A stretch of DNA of 64,000 nucleotides from Halosimplex carlsbadense 2-9-1. Lineage in GTDB: Archaea > Halobacteriota > Halobacteria > Halobacteriales > Haloarculaceae. The stretch spans positions 57,395 through 121,394 of the forward strand of contig NZ_AOIU01000003.1 in NCBI RefSeq assembly GCF_000337455.1, in the 5' to 3' direction. Below the pieces are notes generated by a model. It worked only from the letters and a program-made list of their open reading frames with translations, was not told the DNA's origin and made no database searches. The position numbers and the translations under genes are program-made. Shown here piece after piece: positions 9,028 to 19,179 of this stretch (positions are counted from its first letter, which is position 1; the number at the start of each line of letters is the position of its first letter).

Positions 9028-10061
9028 CGGTCGACCCCTCCGTCGGAGGCGAGCCGCCGTGGCTCGCTCGGGAGGTCGTCGAAACCGCTCGTCCCGTCGT
9101 CGTAGGCGAGACAGCGCACGGATGCGCCGTCGACCTCGCGGGGTTCGGGGTGGTGTTGTGCGCACTGCTCCGTGGCGTGGGGACAGCGCGGGTGGAACCG
9201 ACAGCCGCTGGGCACGTCCCGCGGGCTCGGGATCTCACCCTCCAGGGGCTCCTGGCGGGGCTTGTACGCCTCCTCGGCGTCGTCGGTCACGGGGATGGCC
9301 GACAGCAGCGCCCGCGTGTAGGGGTGGCTCGGCCGCTCGAAGATCCGGTCGGTCGGCCCCCGTTCCTGGATCTCGCCGAGGTACATCACGGCCGTCTCGT
9401 CGGCGAAGTTCCGGACCAGTGAGAGGTCGTGCGTGATGAACAGGTAGGTCAGTCCCAGTTCGTCCTGCAGGTCTTCGAGGAGGCCGATGATCTTCGCCTG
9501 CACGCTCACGTCGAGCGCGCTCGTCGGCTCGTCGAGCAGCAGCAGCGTCGGCTCGACCGCGATGGCGCGGGCGATGTTCACCCGCTGTTTCTGCCCGCCG
9601 CTCAGTTCGTGCGGGTACTTGGCGAGGTACTCGTCGTTCAGCCCCACCCGGTCGAGCAGTTCGCTCACGCGATTGGCCCGCTGGCCTTTCGGCACGTCCG
9701 CCGCCTGTAGCGGCACCGAGAGCGACTTGCGGATCGTGCGTCGCGGGTTCAGACAGGACGTGGGGTCCTGGAACACCATCTGCACTTCCGAGCGGAGCCG
9801 GCGCAGCTGCTTGCGCGTCTGGGGCGTCACGTCCTCGCCCTGAAACCGGATCCGCCCGCCGGTCGGCTCGTGGATCCCGATGACGGTCTTCGCGATGGTC
9901 GACTTGCCGCTGCCGGACTCGCCGATGAGCCCGAGCGTCTCGCCGCGGCCGATCTCGAAGGAGACCCCGTCGACCGCCCGCACGGGCGGTTCGCCGCCGA
10001 ACCAGCCGCCACCGCCGAAGTGTTTCTCCAGGTCCTCGACGGCGAGCACGGGAGCCGTCAT
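9024..10061 (-). CDS. Oligopeptide-type ABC importer ATPase, DppF/OppF class
   Basis: A 345-residue ABC ATPase with Walker A GESGSGKS, signature LSGGQKQR, Walker B LLLLDEPTSALD and the C-terminal oligopeptide-transporter extension ([14 protein letters not shown]). With the DppD-type partner it forms the cytoplasmic ATPase dimer of the importer. The start overlaps the preceding gene's stop and its own stop overlaps the hydantoinase start. The imported solute is therefore probably the ureide rather than a peptide, which is an inference. Confidence 0.92.
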   Translation of the reverse strand: MTAPVLAVEDLEKHFGGGGWFGGEPPVRAVDGVSFEIGRGETLGLIGESGSGKSTIAKTVIGIHEPTGGRIRFQGEDVTPQTRKQLRRLRSEVQMVFQDPTSCLNPRRTIRKSLSVPLQAADVPKGQRANRVSELLDRVGLNDEYLAKYPHELSGGQKQRVNIARAIAVEPTLLLLDEPTSALDVSVQAKIIGLLEDLQDELGLTYLFITHDLSLVRNFADETAVMYLGEIQERGPTDRIFERPSHPYTRALLSAIPVTDDAEEAYKPRQEPLEGEIPSPRDVPSGCRFHPRCPHATEQCAQHHPEPREVDGASVRCLAYDDGTSGFDDLPSEPRRLASDGGVDR

Positions 10062-11233
10062 CGCTCTCCCCCTTCGCCGACCGTCCCGCCGTCCGTCTCG
10101 GCCCGGTCGGTCGTCCCGCCGTCCGCCGCCGCGTCGGTCGGATCGACCGCCGTGTTCAGCCGTCGCTTCGTCTCACCGAGCGTCGGCTCCGGGCCGGGAT
10201 CGCCGGATGCGAACCGGACACACTCGACGCCGCGGGCGTCGCCGAACGACTCGAACGCCGGGCGCTCGGTTCGACAGGCCTCGTCGGCGTAGGGACAGCG
10301 CGGGTGGAACCGACACCCCTCGGGCGGGTCGGTGTACTCGGGGACCGACCCGTCGATCCCGTCGGCCATCGTCCCGCCCGACAGCTGCGGGATCGAGGCG
10401 ATGAGCCCCTGGGTGTAGGGGTGTTTCGGGTCCTCGAAGATCTCCTCTGTGGTGCCCGTCTCGACGATGCGTCCGCCGTACATGATGTACACTCGGTCGC
10501 TCAGCTGCCGTGCGACGCCGAGGTTGTGGGTGATCATCAGGATGCTCATGTCCCGGTCCTCGATGAGTTCCGAGAGCAGCGCGAGGATCTGGTCGTGGAC
10601 GGTCACGTCCAGCGCCGTCCCGGGCTCGTCGGCGATGAGCAGATCCGGCTCGTTGAGCAGCGCCTGTGCGACCAGCGCCCGCTGGCACATGCCGCCGGAC
10701 AGCTCCGACGGGTAGCTGTCCATCACCGACTCCGGGTCGGGCATCTGCACCTCCCGGAGCATATCGAGGACGCGCTCACGGGCGTCGGCCCGGTCCGACC
10801 GGGAGTAGCGCCGCCGCAGGTACTCGACGACACCGGCCGAGCCCTCGCCGCCGAACTGCAGGGTGTCGACGAGCTGCTCGCCGACGGTGAACACGGGGTT
10901 CAGGCTCGACATCGGGTCCTGGAACACCATGCCCATCCGGTCGCCGTTGAGCGCGCGGCGCTCGTCGGCCGAGAGCGTCGACAGGTCCGTCCCCTCGAAG
11001 GCGACGGTCCCCGAGACGTTCGCCGGCGGCTCGTCGAGCAGGCCGGTGACCGCCTTCGTGGTGACGGACTTGCCACAGCCCGTCTCGCCGACGACGGTGA
11101 CGACCTCGCCGCGACCGACCGACAGGTCGACGCCGTCGACCACGTCGGCGTAGCCGTCGAACCCCTCGAACCCGACCGACAGGTCCGACACCGAGAGGAT
11201 CGGGTCCTCCGGCACCGGCTCGGTCGGGTTCAC
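10058..11233 (-). CDS. Oligopeptide-type ABC importer ATPase, DppD/OppD class
   Basis: A 391-residue ABC ATPase with Walker A GETGCGKS, an altered signature LSGGMCQRA, Walker [13 protein letters not shown] and a C-terminal [10 protein letters not shown] element. It starts at GTG 11233, fixed by the GTGA overlap with the permease stop; the longer open frame upstream is the permease gene read in another frame. A 60-residue low-complexity tail (rich in D, T and G) follows the transporter extension. It is the partner of the DppF-class protein. Confidence 0.92.
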   Translation of the reverse strand: MNPTEPVPEDPILSVSDLSVGFEGFDGYADVVDGVDLSVGRGEVVTVVGETGCGKSVTTKAVTGLLDEPPANVSGTVAFEGTDLSTLSADERRALNGDRMGMVFQDPMSSLNPVFTVGEQLVDTLQFGGEGSAGVVEYLRRRYSRSDRADARERVLDMLREVQMPDPESVMDSYPSELSGGMCQRALVAQALLNEPDLLIADEPGTALDVTVHDQILALLSELIEDRDMSILMITHNLGVARQLSDRVYIMYGGRIVETGTTEEIFEDPKHPYTQGLIASIPQLSGGTMADGIDGSVPEYTDPPEGCRFHPRCPYADEACRTERPAFESFGDARGVECVRFASGDPGPEPTLGETKRRLNTAVDPTDAAADGGTTDRAETDGGTVGEGGER

Positions 11234-12126
11234 TGTTCCACCTCCACGTCGAACAGATCGCGCAGCCCGTCGCCGAGCATGTTGAACCCGAGCACGAGGA
11301 CGAAGATGGCCAGGCCGGGGAAGATGCTGATCCACCACTCGCCGGGCAGGAACTCCGTCCCGCCGGCGACCATCGTTCCGAGCCCGGGCCGGGGTGGCTG
11401 GACCCCGAGCCCGATAAAGGAGAGCGAGGCGCCCGTCAGGATGACGATGCCCGCGTCGAGGGTCACTTTCACCAGGATCGGCGAGAGGCAGTTGGGGAGG
11501 ATCTCCCGGAACATGACGTGGACCGGGCCGGCGCCGGCGAGCTTGGCGGCCTGGACGTACGGCTCGTCGCGCTGGCTCGCCGCGAGCCCGCGGGTGAGCC
11601 GCGCGTACCAGGTCCACCACAGCGACGCGATGGCGAACATCGCGATCTCCAGCGTCGGCTCGAACGCCGAGGCGATGGCCAGCGCCAGCACCAGCGGCGG
11701 GAGCGCGAGGAACGTGTCCGTGACCCGCATGATCGCCGCGTCGACCAGCCCGCCGACGTAGCCGGCGACGAGGCCGAGCGTCACGCCCACCGGGACGCCG
11801 ATCCCCAGGATGACGCCCGCGAGTTTCAGCGAGAGCCGGTAGCCGAACAGGACCCGCGTGAACACGTCGCGACCGCTGCTGTCCGTGCCGAACGGGTGGG
11901 CGAGGCTCGGCGGCTGATAGGCGTTCGCGAAGTCCGTGTAGATGGCGGCGTGCTGGGGATACGGTGCGACCCACGGCGCGAACACCGCCAGGAAGACGAC
12001 CGTCGCGACGATGGCGAGGCCGAGCAGGCTCATCGGCTGGGCGGCGAAGCGGCGATACGAGCGGTACCATAGCTCGCGCCGGGACGGCGAGACGACCCGG
12101 TCGAGCGTACTGGTCTCGGTGCTCAC
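11230..12126 (-). CDS. ABC importer permease, DppC class
   Basis: A 298-residue inner permease with about six membrane helices. It carries the DppC N-terminal segment (SLLGLAIVATVVFLAVFAPW), the binding-protein-dependent transport EAA loop (AAKLAGAGPVHVMFREILPN) and the family signature HPFGTDSSGRDVFTRVLFG. The GTG start overlaps the upstream permease stop. It forms the membrane channel with the DppB-class subunit. Confidence 0.92.
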   Translation of the reverse strand: MSTETSTLDRVVSPSRRELWYRSYRRFAAQPMSLLGLAIVATVVFLAVFAPWVAPYPQHAAIYTDFANAYQPPSLAHPFGTDSSGRDVFTRVLFGYRLSLKLAGVILGIGVPVGVTLGLVAGYVGGLVDAAIMRVTDTFLALPPLVLALAIASAFEPTLEIAMFAIASLWWTWYARLTRGLAASQRDEPYVQAAKLAGAGPVHVMFREILPNCLSPILVKVTLDAGIVILTGASLSFIGLGVQPPRPGLGTMVAGGTEFLPGEWWISIFPGLAIFVLVLGFNMLGDGLRDLFDVEVEQ

Positions 12127-13151
12127 GCCGCATCACCTGCCAGGTCCATCCGCGGGTCGATCCGGTTCAACAGGAGGTCGACCGCGAGGTTCGTCAGCAC
12201 GAACGCGAGGCCGATGGTCATCGTGACGCCGACGATGGCGTTGACGTCGCTCGTGAGCACCGACTGGACGCCGTACTTGGCCACTCCGGGCCAGGAGTAG
12301 ACGATCTCGATGATGAAGGCGCCGCCGAGCAGCCACGCGTACAGCAGTCCGAGGATGGTCAGCGTCGGGATGAAGGCGTTTTTCAGCGTGTACTTGTAGG
12401 AGACGAGCCACCGCGGGAGGCCGTAGCCGTCGGTCGCCTCGATGAACTCCTTGCCCTCGACGTCGATCATGCTCGACCGAGTGATCCGGATCACCTGCCC
12501 CATCCCGCCGAACGACAGCGCCACCGCCGGCAACAGCAGGTGCGCCCAGGCGTTGAGGTGGGCGGCGAACGCGCCCGACAACAGCGTGTCGACGAGGAGA
12601 AAGCCCGTCTCCCGCGTCACGTCGGCGGCGTGTTCCCGCGCGATGCGGCCCGTGATCGGGAACAGCTGGAGGTAGTAGCCGAAGACCAGCTGCAGGGCGA
12701 TCCCGATGAAGAAGCTGGGGACGCTCACCGTCGAGAAGGCGAACACGCGGGTCGCGTCGTCGATCCGTCCGCCGCGGTTGCGCGCCGCGAGGACGCCGAG
12801 CGGGATCCCGATCGCGACCATGAACACGGTCGCCAGGGAGATCAGCTCCAGCGTCGCCGGGAGCTTGGTCGCGATGTCCTGCACGACGGGGTTTTTCGTC
12901 TGGAGGCTCTGTCCGAGGTCGCCCGCGACCAGGCCGGTCATGTAGTCGACGTACTGGAGCGGGAGCGACTGGTCGAGGCCCATCTCCGCCGCCAGCCGGT
13001 CGACCTGCTCCTCGCTGGCCATCGCGCCCAGCGCCATCCGCGCCGGGTTCCCCGGGAGCACCCGGGAGATGACGAACACGAGGACGGAGAGCCCGAGGAG
13101 GCTGACCGCCATCCCCGAGAACCGCCAGAGTACGACCTTGATCCGCTTCAT
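12123..13151 (-). CDS. ABC importer permease, DppB class
   Basis: A 342-residue permease with about six helices and the DppB hallmarks RVLPGNPARMALG, GDLGQSLQTKNPV and FIEIVYSWPG-like ending (FIIEIVYSWPGVAKYGVQ). The ATG at 13151 overlaps the stop of the substrate-binding protein (ATGA). The frame remains open upstream to 13400, but that part is the binding-protein gene in another frame. Confidence 0.92.
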   Translation of the reverse strand: MKRIKVVLWRFSGMAVSLLGLSVLVFVISRVLPGNPARMALGAMASEEQVDRLAAEMGLDQSLPLQYVDYMTGLVAGDLGQSLQTKNPVVQDIATKLPATLELISLATVFMVAIGIPLGVLAARNRGGRIDDATRVFAFSTVSVPSFFIGIALQLVFGYYLQLFPITGRIAREHAADVTRETGFLLVDTLLSGAFAAHLNAWAHLLLPAVALSFGGMGQVIRITRSSMIDVEGKEFIEATDGYGLPRWLVSYKYTLKNAFIPTLTILGLLYAWLLGGAFIIEIVYSWPGVAKYGVQSVLTSDVNAIVGVTMTIGLAFVLTNLAVDLLLNRIDPRMDLAGDAA

Positions 13152-14902
13152 CCCGTGTGGTGGAGGTCGCGGAAGGTGTACTCGAAGCCCTGTGCCGGCC
13201 GGAGCGTGAGCCCCTCCACGTCGTTCTGGAACCCGATCTTCTTCACGGTGTGGTAGATGTGCATGTCGCAGTACAGCCCCGCGAGCACCGACTGCAGCTC
13301 GCGGTAGATCTCCGCCCGCGCGTCCGGATCGGGGGTCGCCCGCGCCTCCTCGATGAGCGAGTCGACCTCGTCGTTCTCGAGGTGTTCCATGCTCATCCAC
13401 GTGCTCGCGGCCTCCGAGTGGAACTGGTTGTAGAACATCGAGTCGGCCGAGGGGTACGTCGGCACGTAGAACACCTGGTTCGTGTGGGGCGTGTCCTCCG
13501 GCGAGGTGGCGAGTTCGGTGATCGTCCCCCAGGTCTGAGGGTTGAGCTCCACGTCGATGCCGATCTCGGCCATGTTCTCCTGGAACAGGAGCCCGATGCG
13601 CTCCTGGAAGCCGTACGAGGAGGTGAACGTGTTCTGGATGGTGATCTCGCCCTCCGAGTAGCCGGCGTCTTCGAGCACCCGCTTGGCCCGCTCGGGGTCG
13701 TAGGAGGGTTGCATCACGTCCTCCTTGTGCGACCCCCAGGTCGGCGGGAGCGGTCCCTGGGCGCGCTGCATGTCCGGCATGATCTCGGTGACGACCTGCT
13801 CGTAGTCGAAGCCCCAGGCCATCGCCTCCCGGACGGCCGGGTCGTCGGTCGGGGGCTTCTGGGTGTTGATCTTGAAGTACAGCAGGCCGAACGTCGGGAT
13901 CTTATCGACCCGGGCGTGGTCCATCTCCTCGATGGCGCTGTAGGTCCGCTCGTTCTGATACTGGCCGGTCATGTCCAGCTCGTCGGAGTTCATCAGCGAC
14001 TGGACCGTCGAGTTCTCCGTGATGATCTGGACGTCGACGGTGTCGAACGAGCCCTCCGGGAACTCCTTGAAGTAGTCGTCGAACTTCGAGAAGACGATGC
14101 CCGAGCCGCGGGTGAACTCCTCGAGGGCGTAGGCGCCGGAGCCGGCGTCGTTGTCGTTGATGTACTCCTGGCCGTAGTCGCCCCGGTCGCCGTACTCGCC
14201 GTCGGCGAGGTTGTCCATCACGAGCTGCTTGTCCATGATGAACACGAGTACCATGATCGGAACGAACGGCGAGTACGGTTCGTCGAGTTCGAAGGTGACG
14301 GTCCGCTCGTCCTCGACGGTGATGTTCTCCTTGCTGAGGACGCCGGTCAGCAGCGATGCGTACCCCTGGCCGATGTCCATGAACCGCTCGACGGTGAACT
14401 TGACGTCCTCGGCGGTCAGCTCGTTGCCGCTGTGGAACGTGACGCCCTCCCGCAGCGTGAACGTGTAGGTCGTGTTGTCCTCGGAGACCGACCAGTCGCT
14501 CGCGAGGTTGGGCTGGATCGTCCCCTCGCTGTCCGGGAACACCAGCGGGTCGTAGAGGTTGACCAGCGCCATCGCCTGGACGTAGTCGGTCCCCTTCGCC
14601 GGGTCGACCGTCCCGAGCCGCTGGGTGATGTTGGCGGTGAGCGTCCGCCCCGACCCCGCGGTCCCGGTCGACGCATCGTCGCTCTGGGCGTCGGTCGAAC
14701 CGCCGTATCCGCCGTCACTGTCGTCGCTGCCGTCGCCGCCACTCCCTCCGTCACCGTCGCCGGACCCGCCGTCGCCGCCACAGCCGGCGACACCCGCGGC
14801 GCCGACGGCCCCGAGCGAAGCGAGGAACCGACGCCGCGACTGCTCGGACAGCAGGTCTCGAACGTCGATCGACCCGTCCGCCGGTGACCGCTCGTCACTC
14901 AT
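13148..14902 (-). CDS. Extracellular solute-binding lipoprotein (family 5, DppA-like)
   Basis: A 584-residue binding protein. The N-terminus (QSRRRFLASLGAVGAAGVAGC) combines a twin-arginine signal with a lipobox ending AGC, so it is exported folded and anchored to the membrane by lipid. A Gly/Ser/Asp-rich linker follows, then the SBP_bac_5 fold (FTLREGVTFHSGNELTAEDV). ATG 14902 is chosen because it puts the Tat motif about 30 residues in. It is the first gene of the six-gene uptake and breakdown operon and is divergent from the IclR regulator. Confidence 0.9.
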   Translation of the reverse strand: MSDERSPADGSIDVRDLLSEQSRRRFLASLGAVGAAGVAGCGGDGGSGDGDGGSGGDGSDDSDGGYGGSTDAQSDDASTGTAGSGRTLTANITQRLGTVDPAKGTDYVQAMALVNLYDPLVFPDSEGTIQPNLASDWSVSEDNTTYTFTLREGVTFHSGNELTAEDVKFTVERFMDIGQGYASLLTGVLSKENITVEDERTVTFELDEPYSPFVPIMVLVFIMDKQLVMDNLADGEYGDRGDYGQEYINDNDAGSGAYALEEFTRGSGIVFSKFDDYFKEFPEGSFDTVDVQIITENSTVQSLMNSDELDMTGQYQNERTYSAIEEMDHARVDKIPTFGLLYFKINTQKPPTDDPAVREAMAWGFDYEQVVTEIMPDMQRAQGPLPPTWGSHKEDVMQPSYDPERAKRVLEDAGYSEGEITIQNTFTSSYGFQERIGLLFQENMAEIGIDVELNPQTWGTITELATSPEDTPHTNQVFYVPTYPSADSMFYNQFHSEAASTWMSMEHLENDEVDSLIEEARATPDPDARAEIYRELQSVLAGLYCDMHIYHTVKKIGFQNDVEGLTLRPAQGFEYTFRDLHHTG

Positions 14903-15746
14903 CGCCGACCACCTCGTCGCTGTCGACGAGCCCGATCGTCGCCGTTCCCCGAGTCCGCGAAGCCCACGCGCTCGCACGCACGCCATTATTTTGAAGTTGT
15001 CCAAAGTTAGCCCGAATTTGGTTTAGTTCTTCAACCATATTTCGACTATTGAGTGATATCTGGGACCCATATTAAAGAATTCCGGTGGAATAATCGAATT
15101 TGTTTGGGTGTCTGCCCGATTCCAATAAGGGTCCTAAAGGGGTCGCCCGGTCGCGGAGGCAGTCGACGGACGCGGGCAGCGAGGAGCGCGGCGGCCGTCG
15201 AGGGAGACCCCGTCGCGGGGGCGACGACCCACCGGCCCGGGACCCGCGAGACCGACCACTTCGTGAGCGCCGAGATCGGGCCGTTCGTAATACACGAACA
15301 CCGCAGGTGATTCTCGGAGGCGCAGTCGACGGGGTGGCCGTGAGTTCTAGCTCCGAGTTCGTCTCTCGTCCGCGCGCACGCAAGAAACATTGTAGGGATC
15401 CGCCATCGGTCATCGGACGTCACCAGTTGGGCCGTCGACGAGAGCTGTACCGACCCGAAGGGGTCGGTCCGGTGCACGGCTGCGGAACGCTGATCCGAGA
15501 CTGTCACCGCCACCCCGCGGGCCGACAGCGACCCGAGGCCGCGGAGGCTGTTCTCGCTTGTCGAACGCCGTCGCACCGACGCGGAAATCGGACGCACCAC
15601 CGTTTCAGAATCAGCAGAGATAGTGACTAGACACCGCCCTACACCGCCGACTAACACCAGATCTTTCATATTTGTCGAACCATGCAGCGAAGATGTAAAT
15701 TGCGCCGTTGCGAACACTGAAGACGCGCGAGCGACTACCCGCGCAC
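14903..15746. promoter_or_regulatory. Divergent promoter region between the importer operon and iclR
   Basis: About 840 bases without a convincing gene; the open frames here are Arg/Ser-rich and out of character. The stretch 14980-15130 is AT-rich. Reading leftwards, AAAATAATGG (14984-14993) and CTTTAATATGGG (15066-15077) are TATA-like and could start the operon. Reading rightwards, TTTCATATTTG near 15663 and GATGTAAATTG near 15690 could serve iclR. The rest is GC-rich and looks like decayed sequence. Confidence 0.45.
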
Positions 15747-16562
15747 ATGACCGGGGACTCCGGGGGCGGCTCTCCGCGGACGCTGTCGACGGTCTCGACC
15801 GCGATGGAGGCGGTGAAGGCGATCGAGGCGACGGATGGGACGGGGGTGACAGAGCTGGCCGACCGACTCGACATCTCGAAGAGTTCGGCCCACGCCTACC
15901 TCGCCACACTCGAACAGTCGGGCTTTCTCGTCAACCGGGACGGACGCTACGAGCTCTCGCTCATGTTCTTCGTGCTCGGCGAGTACGCCCGGAACCGGAG
16001 CCTGCTAGACGAGATGATCATCAGAAAGCTCGACGAGCTGGCCGCCGAGACGGCCCACTACACCCATCTCGTTACCGAGGAGAACGGCCGCGGGATCAAC
16101 CTCTACAAGGGGAAAGGCGAGGCGGCCGTCGGCGACGACTACCAGCGGGCGAAGCGACAGCAGCGCGACTACCTGCACATCACCGCCTCGGGGAAAGCGA
16201 TCCTCGCGTTCCTCCCCCAGCACCGCGTCGAAGCGATCGTCGACCGTCACGGGCTCCCGCGACGGACCGCGAACACGATCACCGACCGCGAGGAACTGTT
16301 CGACCACCTCGCGACCGTCCGCGAACGGGGGTACGCCGTCAACGACGAGGAAGAGATCGAAGGCCTCCGCGCCGTCGGCGCACCGATCAGGGACCGCGAC
16401 GGCGACGTCCTCGGGTCGATCAGCATCTCCGGCCCCACGAGCCTGGTCGACGGCGATACCTTCTACGAGGCGCTGCCCGAACGCGTGATGGAGACAGCCA
16501 ACATCATCGAGGTGAACCGGAACATGTCCGACCGGCGTTCCGACATCGAGACGCTGATCTGA
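15747..16562 (+). CDS. IclR family transcriptional regulator
   Basis: A 271-residue regulator with an N-terminal IclR winged helix (VTELADRLDISKSSAHAYLA as HTH) and a GAF-like effector domain (YLHITASGKAILAFLP, then AVGAPIRDRDGDVLGSISI). The family senses small aromatic or carboxylic metabolites. It is divergent from the ureide operon and is the obvious candidate for its control. ATG 15747 is preferred to the TTG at 15708 because homologues begin close to the HTH. Confidence 0.88.
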   Translation: MTGDSGGGSPRTLSTVSTAMEAVKAIEATDGTGVTELADRLDISKSSAHAYLATLEQSGFLVNRDGRYELSLMFFVLGEYARNRSLLDEMIIRKLDELAAETAHYTHLVTEENGRGINLYKGKGEAAVGDDYQRAKRQQRDYLHITASGKAILAFLPQHRVEAIVDRHGLPRRTANTITDREELFDHLATVRERGYAVNDEEEIEGLRAVGAPIRDRDGDVLGSISISGPTSLVDGDTFYEALPERVMETANIIEVNRNMSDRRSDIETLI

Positions 16563-16605
16563 GCCGGTCGAATCCGTTCGCGACGAAGCGGGGACGGAGG
16601 CGGAC

Positions 16606-17034
16606 TCAGTCGATGTCGGCGAGGGGGCCGAAGTCGTCGACGGGCAGCACCGAGTAGTCGACGGTGAGCGTGTCCTTCGTCGCCCGGATCTTCCCGACGA
16701 ACGTCGAGATGTCTTCGAGCGACCCCTCGAGGATGAACAGTTCCATGCAGTGGTGGCCACCGACGTGACTGTGGAAGTTCGAGGCGACGAGGTTCTCGTG
16801 CTCGTGGCGGAGGTGCATCATCTTCTCCTCGACGGTCGTCGTCTCGTAGTCGAAGACCACGGTGATGACGCCCATCAGTTCGCGACCCTCCAGTTTCCTG
16901 TCCTCGAACTCGCCGAGGAGGTTCCGACTGGCCTCCCGGACCACTTCGCTCCGACCGGTGTAGCCGTGGTCGTCCGCGAACTGGTCGATCCGCTCGAGCA
17001 GTTCCTCCGGCATCGAGACGCTTACGACGCTCAT
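16606..17034 (-). CDS. nikR: NikR-type nickel-responsive regulator
   Basis: A 142-residue protein with an N-terminal ribbon-helix-helix ([20 protein letters not shown]) and a C-terminal ACT-like nickel domain. The high-affinity site is complete: H77, H88, H90 and C96 ([13 protein letters not shown]) match the His/His/His/Cys set of E. coli NikR with a one-residue shift. It represses nickel uptake when nickel binds. Reading leftwards, a TATA-like TTTAATAATTTATGG at 17050-17064 is only 16 bases from the ATG, so the transcript is probably leaderless. No nickel transporter lies next to it. Confidence 0.88.
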   Translation of the reverse strand: MSVVSVSMPEELLERIDQFADDHGYTGRSEVVREASRNLLGEFEDRKLEGRELMGVITVVFDYETTTVEEKMMHLRHEHENLVASNFHSHVGGHHCMELFILEGSLEDISTFVGKIRATKDTLTVDYSVLPVDDFGPLADID

Positions 17035-17225
17035 ATAACAACACAGCCGCCATAAATTATTAAACGTTATTACTCTGACCGGGTCCTCACGGGAACGGCT
17101 CCCGGACCCGCCCGGTCCGGAAGCAAAGATTCTTACTCGCGCCCGGCCGAGTGTAGATATCGACCCGATAGCCGTCGGGTTTTTCGACGGTTCTCGCGGC
17201 GCGTCGCCCGATTCGAAGGAAACGC

Positions 17226-19148
17226 ATGAAAACGACACACGATTCGATCGACGAGATCCACGCGCAGATCGACGAAGAGACACCCGACGACATCGAGATT
17301 TCGAGCGTCCAGTTCGAGGGGCCGGACCTGGTCATCTACTCGCCCGACGTCGAGACGTTCGCCGAGCGCGACCGGCTCGTGCCGAAGCTGGCGAGTACGT
17401 TCAAGAAACGCATCACGGTTCGACCGACCGCCGACGCGCTCGTCCCCGAGCGCAAGGCCGAGGGGACGATCCGCGACACGATCCCGGACGACGCCGGGGT
17501 CCAGTCGCTCGACTTCGACAGTTCGACCGGCGAGGTGCTCGTCGAGGCCGAGAAGCCGGGGATGGTCATCGGCCGCCACGGCGAGACGCTCGAGGAGATC
17601 CGGGCGGCGGTCGGCTGGACGCCGGAGGTCGTCCGCACGCCCCCGATCGAGTCCTCGACCGTCTCGAACGTCCGTAACTTCCTCAAACAGGAACGGGACG
17701 AACGCCGGGACATCCTCGAAGACGTCGGCCGGCAGATCCACAGGCCGACGACGGCCGACAACCAGTGGGTCCGTATCACCACGCTGGGCTGCTGTCGCGA
17801 GGTCGGGCGGGCGGCGTTCCTCCTCTCGACGCCGGAGACCCGTGTCCTGATCGACTGCGGCGACAAGCCCGGCGCGGAGGGAGAGGTGCCGTACCTCCAG
17901 GCGCCCGAAGCGCTCGCCGCCGGCCCGGACTCCATCGACGCCGTCGTCCTCACCCACGCCCACCTCGACCACTCGGCGCTCATCCCGATCCTCTTCAAGT
18001 ACGGCTACGACGGCCCTATCTACGCGACCGAGCCGACGCGAGACCTGATGGGCCTGCTCCAGCTCGACTACCTCGATGTCGCCTCGAAGGAGGGCCGGAC
18101 CCCGCCGTACGACAGCTCGATGGTCCGGAAAGCGCTCAAACACACGATCCCCGTCGAGTACGGCAACGTCACTGACATCGCGCCCGACGTGAAACTGACG
18201 ATGCACAACGCCGGCCACATCCTCGGGTCGGCCGTCTCGCACTTCCACGTCGGCGAAGGGTTCTACAACGTCGCCTTCTCCGGAGACATCCACTACCGCG
18301 ACACCCGCCTGCTCGACGGCGCCGTCAACGACTTCCCGCGCGTCGAGACCCTGGTCCTCGAATCCACGTACGGCGGGCGCAACGACTACCAGACCGACCA
18401 GGAGGACTCCGAGCGCAAGCTCGAGACGGTGATCAACGAGGCCCACGAGAAGGGCGGGAAGATCCTGATCCCCGCGTTCGCGGTCGGGCGCTCCCAGGAG
18501 CTCATGCTCGTCCTCGAAGAGGCCATGCGCGAGGACCGGATCCCGACGATGCCGGTGTACCTCGACGGGATGATCCGCGAGGCGACGGCGATCCACGCCG
18601 CCTACCCGGACCACCTCCGGGAACGGCTCCGCCAGCGGATCCTCTACGAGGACGACAACCCGTTCCTCGCCGACCAGTTCCGGCCGGTCGACGGCGGCGA
18701 CGAGATGCGACGCGACGTCGTCGACGACGAGCCTTCCATCGTGCTGACGACCTCGGGGATGATCACCGGCGGCCCGATCATGTCCTGGCTCCGGCTGCTC
18801 GGCGGCGACCCCGAGAGCACGCTCGTGTTCGTCGGCTACCAGGCCGAAGGGACGCTGGGCCGCCAGATCCAGCAGGGCCGCGACGAGATTTCGCTGAACG
18901 ACACCGCCGGGCGCGGCGCCAACCGAGTCGCCCTGAACATGGATGTCCAGACGGTCGACGGCTTCTCCGGCCACGCCGACCGCCAGGGCCTGGAGAACTT
19001 CGTCCGTACGATGAACCCCCGCCCGGAGACCGTCCTCTGTGTCCACGGCGACGAGTCCTCGACCGACCACCTCTCGTCGGCGCTCTACGAGGAGTTCGGC
19101 ATGCGAACCGTCGCGCCGAAGAATCTGGAGACGTTCCGGCTGGACTGA
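17226..19148 (+). CDS. fttA: Archaeal CPSF-type ribonuclease, transcription terminator factor FttA/aCPSF1
   Basis: A 640-residue beta-CASP metallo-beta-lactamase nuclease of the usual aCPSF1 length. Residues 1-150 hold the archaeal KH-type RNA-binding modules ([18 protein letters not shown]). The MBL core follows with H244-x-H246-x-D248-H249 ([10 protein letters not shown]), and the beta-CASP insert and C-terminal His motifs come after ([11 protein letters not shown]). aCPSF1 cuts nascent RNA at U-rich sites and terminates transcription with RNA polymerase. It is a stand-alone housekeeping gene. Confidence 0.95.
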   Translation: MKTTHDSIDEIHAQIDEETPDDIEISSVQFEGPDLVIYSPDVETFAERDRLVPKLASTFKKRITVRPTADALVPERKAEGTIRDTIPDDAGVQSLDFDSSTGEVLVEAEKPGMVIGRHGETLEEIRAAVGWTPEVVRTPPIESSTVSNVRNFLKQERDERRDILEDVGRQIHRPTTADNQWVRITTLGCCREVGRAAFLLSTPETRVLIDCGDKPGAEGEVPYLQAPEALAAGPDSIDAVVLTHAHLDHSALIPILFKYGYDGPIYATEPTRDLMGLLQLDYLDVASKEGRTPPYDSSMVRKALKHTIPVEYGNVTDIAPDVKLTMHNAGHILGSAVSHFHVGEGFYNVAFSGDIHYRDTRLLDGAVNDFPRVETLVLESTYGGRNDYQTDQEDSERKLETVINEAHEKGGKILIPAFAVGRSQELMLVLEEAMREDRIPTMPVYLDGMIREATAIHAAYPDHLRERLRQRILYEDDNPFLADQFRPVDGGDEMRRDVVDDEPSIVLTTSGMITGGPIMSWLRLLGGDPESTLVFVGYQAEGTLGRQIQQGRDEISLNDTAGRGANRVALNMDVQTVDGFSGHADRQGLENFVRTMNPRPETVLCVHGDESSTDHLSSALYEEFGMRTVAPKNLETFRLD

Positions 19149-19179
19149 CGGGGCCGACCGCCTCGGCATCGATGAGGGC

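Noticed and set aside
15046..15909. Overlapping open frames in the dppA-iclR intergenic region
   Set aside because: Composition is Arg/Ser/Pro-rich with no recognisable domain in either strand.
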